This document shows, piece after piece, positions 6,523-8,646 of a stretch of 8,646 nt of DNA. Below the pieces are notes generated by a model. The model had not been told where the DNA came from and did no database searches. It was given only the letters and a program-made list of their open reading frames with translations. The stretch's first letter is position 1; the number at the start of each line of letters is the position of its first letter. The stretch is from an uncultured Thermoleophilia bacterium (GTDB lineage Bacteria > Actinomycetota > Thermoleophilia > UBA2241). The DNA is taken from NCBI GenBank assembly GCA_903921965.1, contig CAIXSE010000074.1, positions 1-8,646 on the forward strand, in the 5' to 3' direction. The position numbers were made by a program, and so were the translations under genes.

Positions 6523-7829
6523 ACGGGGCGGGCGGCGCGGCTGCGGGCCTTCGCCGGCCGGCGTCGGAGACCGCGCTGCTGATCGTCGCGGGCGTCGCCC
6601 TGCAGGCGCTCGTCTGGGCGCTCGTGATCGTCGTCTTCTCGAACCTGCAGCTCGGGTACGGCTTCCACGACCTCTCCGACGGGTCGTGGTACCTGCACTA
6701 CAAGGACCTCGTCGCCCTGGGCCAGCGGTTCTACCGCGACTTCGCCTTCGAGTACCCCCCGCTGGCCATACCTCTGCTCATGCTGCCGCCGAGCTCGAGC
6801 GTCGCCGCGTACGAGCTCTGGTTCAGCGTGGAGATGATCGGCCTGTGCGTCGCCGCGGCGGGCATCACGGCGGCTGCCGCGGCGCGACTGTGGAGCGGCC
6901 GGACGCGGCCGTTCCTGGCCACGGTGGCCTTCGCCGTGGCCGTGGCCGCCGCGGGGGCGATCACGGCCAACCGCTACGACGTGGCCGTGGCCGCCACCCT
7001 GGCCGCCTGCATGCTGTTCCTGGCGTACAGGCGGCCCGCCGGGGCGGCCGCGGCGCTCGGGGTCGGCGTGGCCCTCAAGCTCACCCCGGCCATGCTCCTG
7101 CCCCTCGTGCTCGTCGTGGCCGAGGGGCGCCGCAGGGTGCTCTGGGCGCTCGTGGCGTTCGCCGTCTTCGCGGCCGTCCCGTTCCTGCCGTTCCTCGGCG
7201 CTCCCCGGCTGTCCACGATCGTGACGTTCCACGCCCAGCGGCCCCTGCAGGTGGAGAGCGTGCCCGGCACCGCCTTCCTCATCGCCGGGGCGATGGGCTC
7301 GCCGAAGGTCAGCACCGGCAACTCGTACGGCTCCCAGTCGCTCTCCGCCCCCGGCAGCACGACGGTCGCGGCGGTCTCGCCGTGGCTGGGCGTGCTCGCG
7401 GTGGCGGCCGTCTACGTGCTCGTGTGGCGCCGCCGCGCGCTACTGAGGGCGGCGGCTCAGTACGTCCCGCTCGCCGCCCTGACCTGCGTCCTCGCCTTCA
7501 CGGTCTTCAACAAGGTGCTGTCGCCGCAGTTCCTCGTCTGGACCTTCCCGCTCGTCGCGCTCGTCGTGGTCGGCGAGGGCCGGGGACAGCGCGTGTGCGG
7601 CGTGCTGACCCTGCTGGCCATCGCGCTGACCCAGGTGGAGTTCCCGGCCCACTACTGGGCCGTCGTGGCCCTCGAACCGTGGCCGGTCGCCGTGGTGGTG
7701 GCCCGGAACCTCACGCTGGTGGCCGCCGCCGTGGCCGGCGCGGACGCGCTGTGGCGGCTGCCGTCCCGGCCCCCGCGCACGGCGCCAGCCGGGGGCCGCC
7801 AGGTTTCTGCGCCGCCGCCGGTCGCGTAA
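6519..7829 (+). CDS. GT87/DUF2029-like polytopic glycosyltransferase (GT-C fold)
   Basis: A 436-residue integral membrane protein with about ten hydrophobic segments (first at ~18-40, last at ~385-412). GT-C enzymes of this type take sugars from polyprenyl-phosphate donors and add them to envelope lipids or glycans on the outer face of the membrane. After the first helix comes H-D-L-S-D-G-S-W-Y (50-58), where D51 or D54 is the candidate catalytic base, then F-Y-R-D-F (71-75) and F-E-Y-P-P-L-A (77-83), the typical GT87 signature. Further family-like spots are A-N-R-Y-D (150-154), A-L-K-L-T-P (185-190) and N-K-V-L-S-P-Q-F-L-V-W (331-341). The C-terminal tail (about 413-436) is Pro/Arg-rich and cytoplasmic. 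The GTG start at 6519 shares GTGA with the upstream TGA, so translation is probably coupled to the phosphatase; an in-frame GTG at 6504 is the only close alternative. Acceptor and sugar cannot be deduced. Confidence 0.85.
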   Translation: MNGAGGAAAGLRRPASETALLIVAGVALQALVWALVIVVFSNLQLGYGFHDLSDGSWYLHYKDLVALGQRFYRDFAFEYPPLAIPLLMLPPSSSVAAYELWFSVEMIGLCVAAAGITAAAAARLWSGRTRPFLATVAFAVAVAAAGAITANRYDVAVAATLAACMLFLAYRRPAGAAAALGVGVALKLTPAMLLPLVLVVAEGRRRVLWALVAFAVFAAVPFLPFLGAPRLSTIVTFHAQRPLQVESVPGTAFLIAGAMGSPKVSTGNSYGSQSLSAPGSTTVAAVSPWLGVLAVAAVYVLVWRRRALLRAAAQYVPLAALTCVLAFTVFNKVLSPQFLVWTFPLVALVVVGEGRGQRVCGVLTLLAIALTQVEFPAHYWAVVALEPWPVAVVVARNLTLVAAAVAGADALWRLPSRPPRTAPAGGRQVSAPPPVA

Positions 7830-7832
7830 GAT
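7827..7832 (+). promoter_or_regulatory. Possible -10 box upstream of the GtrA-like gene
   Basis: TAAGAT overlaps the TAA stop of the GT87 gene and fits TAnnnT. The upstream hexamer TTTCTG at 7804-7809 is a poor -35. If used, transcription would start near 7839 and the leader hairpin at 7847-7880 would be in the 5' UTR. The match could be chance, since the stop codon supplies half of it. Confidence 0.22.
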
Positions 7833-7846
7833 TGCGGCGGCTTGCC

Positions 7847-7880
7847 AGGGGCGCGGCCGGCGATGTGCCGCCGCGCCCTT
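7847..7880 (+). terminator. Strong stem-loop in the GT87-GtrA gap, terminator or leader structure
   Basis: Positions 7849-7857 and 7870-7878 form a perfect 9-bp GC stem. One G-U and one A-U pair (7848/7879, 7847/7880) extend it to 11 bp around a 12-base loop. Two T residues and a mixed CTCGTGCGTCT follow, so the U-tail is weak. It could end part of the GT87 transcripts, protect an mRNA end, or act as a leader structure for the GtrA gene 28 bases further on. Confidence 0.45.
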
Positions 7881-7898
7881 CTCGTGCGTCTCCGTCGC

Positions 7899-7904
7899 AG
7901 AGGA
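7899..7904 (+). promoter_or_regulatory. Ribosome binding site that decides the GtrA start
   Basis: AGAGGA lies just before the GTG at 7908, with GAGG four bases from the start. The spacing is short but workable. The upstream in-frame candidates (TTG 7842, ATG 7863, GTG 7884) lack such a site, and two of them fall inside or before the hairpin. Confidence 0.5.
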
Positions 7905-7907
7905 CGA

Positions 7908-8393
7908 GTGGACTCCAGACTCAAACGCAATCTCATCCAGTTCGTGAAGTTCTGCGTCGTGGGCGGCAGCGGCGTGGTCGTCAACCTCCTCGTGTTCACC
8001 GCGGTGCTGCTCGTGTGGGCGAGCGCGACCGGCCACATCCACTCCGCCGCCGACTTCGCCGCCTCGGTCCGCGGCTTCGTCGTCAGGAAGGACACCGAGG
8101 GCGTCCCGACGGCCGCCGTCTACGTCGCCAACGCCGCCGGCTTCGTCGTCTCGGTGCTCACCAACTACTACCTGAACCGCCGCTGGACGTTCCGCTCGAG
8201 CGCGGCGGTCGGCGCCGAGCTCACCAGGTTCTTCGTCGTGAGCGTGGCCGCGTACCTCGCCAACCTCGCCGTCTTCTCCGTCCTCCACTCCGCCGTCCAC
8301 GTCGCCCCGATCCCCAGTCAGGTCATCGCCATCGCCTGCGTCATGCCCATCAACTTCGTCTTCAACAAGCTGTGGAGCTTCCGCACCGCCTGA
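7908..8393 (+). CDS. GtrA-like four-helix membrane protein
   Basis: A 161-residue protein of the GtrA family, small membrane proteins thought to help move polyprenyl-linked sugars across the cytoplasmic membrane for glycan or cell-wall modification. The basic N-terminus (R-L-K-R-N) is followed by helix 1 (~13-38, with F-C-V-V-G-G-S-G and V-N-L), a long polar loop (39-68), helix 2 (~69-88), helix 3 (~104-127) and helix 4 (~136-155). The family signature occurs twice: N-Y-Y-L-N-R-R-W-T-F-R (86-96) and N-F-V-F-N-K-L-W-S-F-R (149-159), ending each half of the protein. The loop between helices 1 and 2 is longer than I would expect for the family. The GTG at 7908 is chosen for its AGAGGA site and because it gives a normal GtrA length; an ATG at 7863 would add 15 Arg-rich residues. 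It lies 78 bp after one GT87-like gene and 32 bp before another, which suggests it serves them as donor transporter. Confidence 0.85.
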   Translation: MDSRLKRNLIQFVKFCVVGGSGVVVNLLVFTAVLLVWASATGHIHSAADFAASVRGFVVRKDTEGVPTAAVYVANAAGFVVSVLTNYYLNRRWTFRSSAAVGAELTRFFVVSVAAYLANLAVFSVLHSAVHVAPIPSQVIAIACVMPINFVFNKLWSFRTA

Positions 8394-8425
8394 CCGCCTC
8401 CGGCGCCGGCGGCCGGACGCACCAC

Positions 8426-8646
8426 GTGAGCGTCCCCGGCGCGCTCCTCGTGACGCTCGTCCTCACCACGCTGGTGCTCGTCGTCCTCCTCCCGCGGCTC
8501 TGGTACCGGCTCCACGACGTCTCGGACATCACCGTCTACTTCGACTACGCGAGCCGCATCGCCCGCGGGGAACGCCCGTTCACGCCGTCGTTCGAGATCG
8601 AGTACCCCCCGCTGGCCGTGCCGCTGTTCCGCCTGCCGGGGCACCC
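8426..8646 (+). CDS. Second GT87/DUF2029-like glycosyltransferase, N-terminal part (cut by window edge)
   Basis: The reading frame is open from a GTG at 8426 to the window end (73 full codons). It has a first membrane helix (residues ~5-23), then R-L-H-D-V-S-D-I-T-V-Y-F (28-39), a polar stretch with A-R-G-E-R-P-F (46-52), and F-E-I-E-Y-P-P-L-A-V-P-L (56-67). These line up with H-D-L-S-D and F-E-Y-P-P-L-A-I-P-L of the complete GT87-like protein at 6519-7829, with nearly the same spacing (25 versus 24 residues from the second Asp to the Glu of EYPP). So it is a paralogue with the same probable GT-C chemistry. There is only a weak GGA ribosome site eight bases before the start; a GTG at 8372 inside the GtrA gene is in frame but less likely. 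The 32-bp gap after GtrA implies co-transcription. Most of the protein is outside the window. Confidence 0.8.
   Translation, partial: MSVPGALLVTLVLTTLVLVVLLPRLWYRLHDVSDITVYFDYASRIARGERPFTPSFEIEYPPLAVPLFRLPGH

Noticed and set aside
5877..7232. 451-codon open frame on the - strand
   Set aside because: Antisense to the phosphatase and GT87 genes; composition is charged and repetitive with no motifs.
7440..8300. 286-codon open frame on the - strand
   Set aside because: Antisense to the GT87 C-terminus and the GtrA gene, both of which have clear family signatures.
1..8646. tRNA, rRNA, CRISPR, IS elements or prophage genes
   Set aside because: No tandem direct repeats, transposase motifs, cloverleaf-like sequences or terminal inverted repeats were seen; gene content and base use look uniform across the window.

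Overview
The window is a GC-rich bacterial chromosome segment (GC looks close to 70% by eye; not computed). It is densely coded, with several GTG starts and G/C at most third codon positions. GT87-type and GtrA-type membrane proteins, an IleRS of the long type 2 form, TAnnnT -10 boxes and a probable leaderless start all suggest Actinomycetota. A deep-branching class such as Coriobacteriia or Thermoleophilia is possible, but that is inference. No mobile element, CRISPR array, tRNA or rRNA is visible.

Layout. (1) 2-208, + strand: the C-terminal two thirds of a thioredoxin, cut by the window edge. A perfect 13-bp GC hairpin follows at 235-263, where its transcript meets the opposing operon. (2) 5737 down to 339, - strand: a compact three-gene unit, ileS (type 2 isoleucyl-tRNA synthetase with GSHH in place of HIGH), then a class I SAM methyltransferase, then a membrane-anchored NodB-type polysaccharide deacetylase with two Ig-like domains. 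Gaps are 42 and 38 bp. (3) 5738-5859: a 122-bp divergent intergenic region with two TACACT hexamers facing opposite ways, which probably are the -10 boxes of the two divergent units. (4) 5860-7829, + strand: a MtnX-like HAD phosphatase whose stop overlaps (GTGA) the start of a GT87/DUF2029-like multi-membrane glycosyltransferase. (5) 7908-8393, + strand: a GtrA-like small membrane protein, preceded by an 11-bp-stem leader hairpin. (6) 8426 to the end, + strand: the N-terminus of a second GT87-like protein with the same HD-x-x-D and EYPP signatures as the first, cut by the window edge.

Reading the parts together: the right half looks like an envelope-glycan assembly locus. GT-C type transferases would use polyprenyl-phosphate sugars, and a GtrA-like protein is usually thought to help move such lipid-linked sugars across the membrane. 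The deacetylase at the end of the left operon also acts on extracellular glycan. The left operon pairs a translation gene with envelope/accessory genes, so it is probably co-transcription of convenience rather than one pathway. The most notable departures from textbook motifs are the GXHH signature in IleRS and the loss of one metal-ligand Asp in the deacetylase. No wholly new system is evident.
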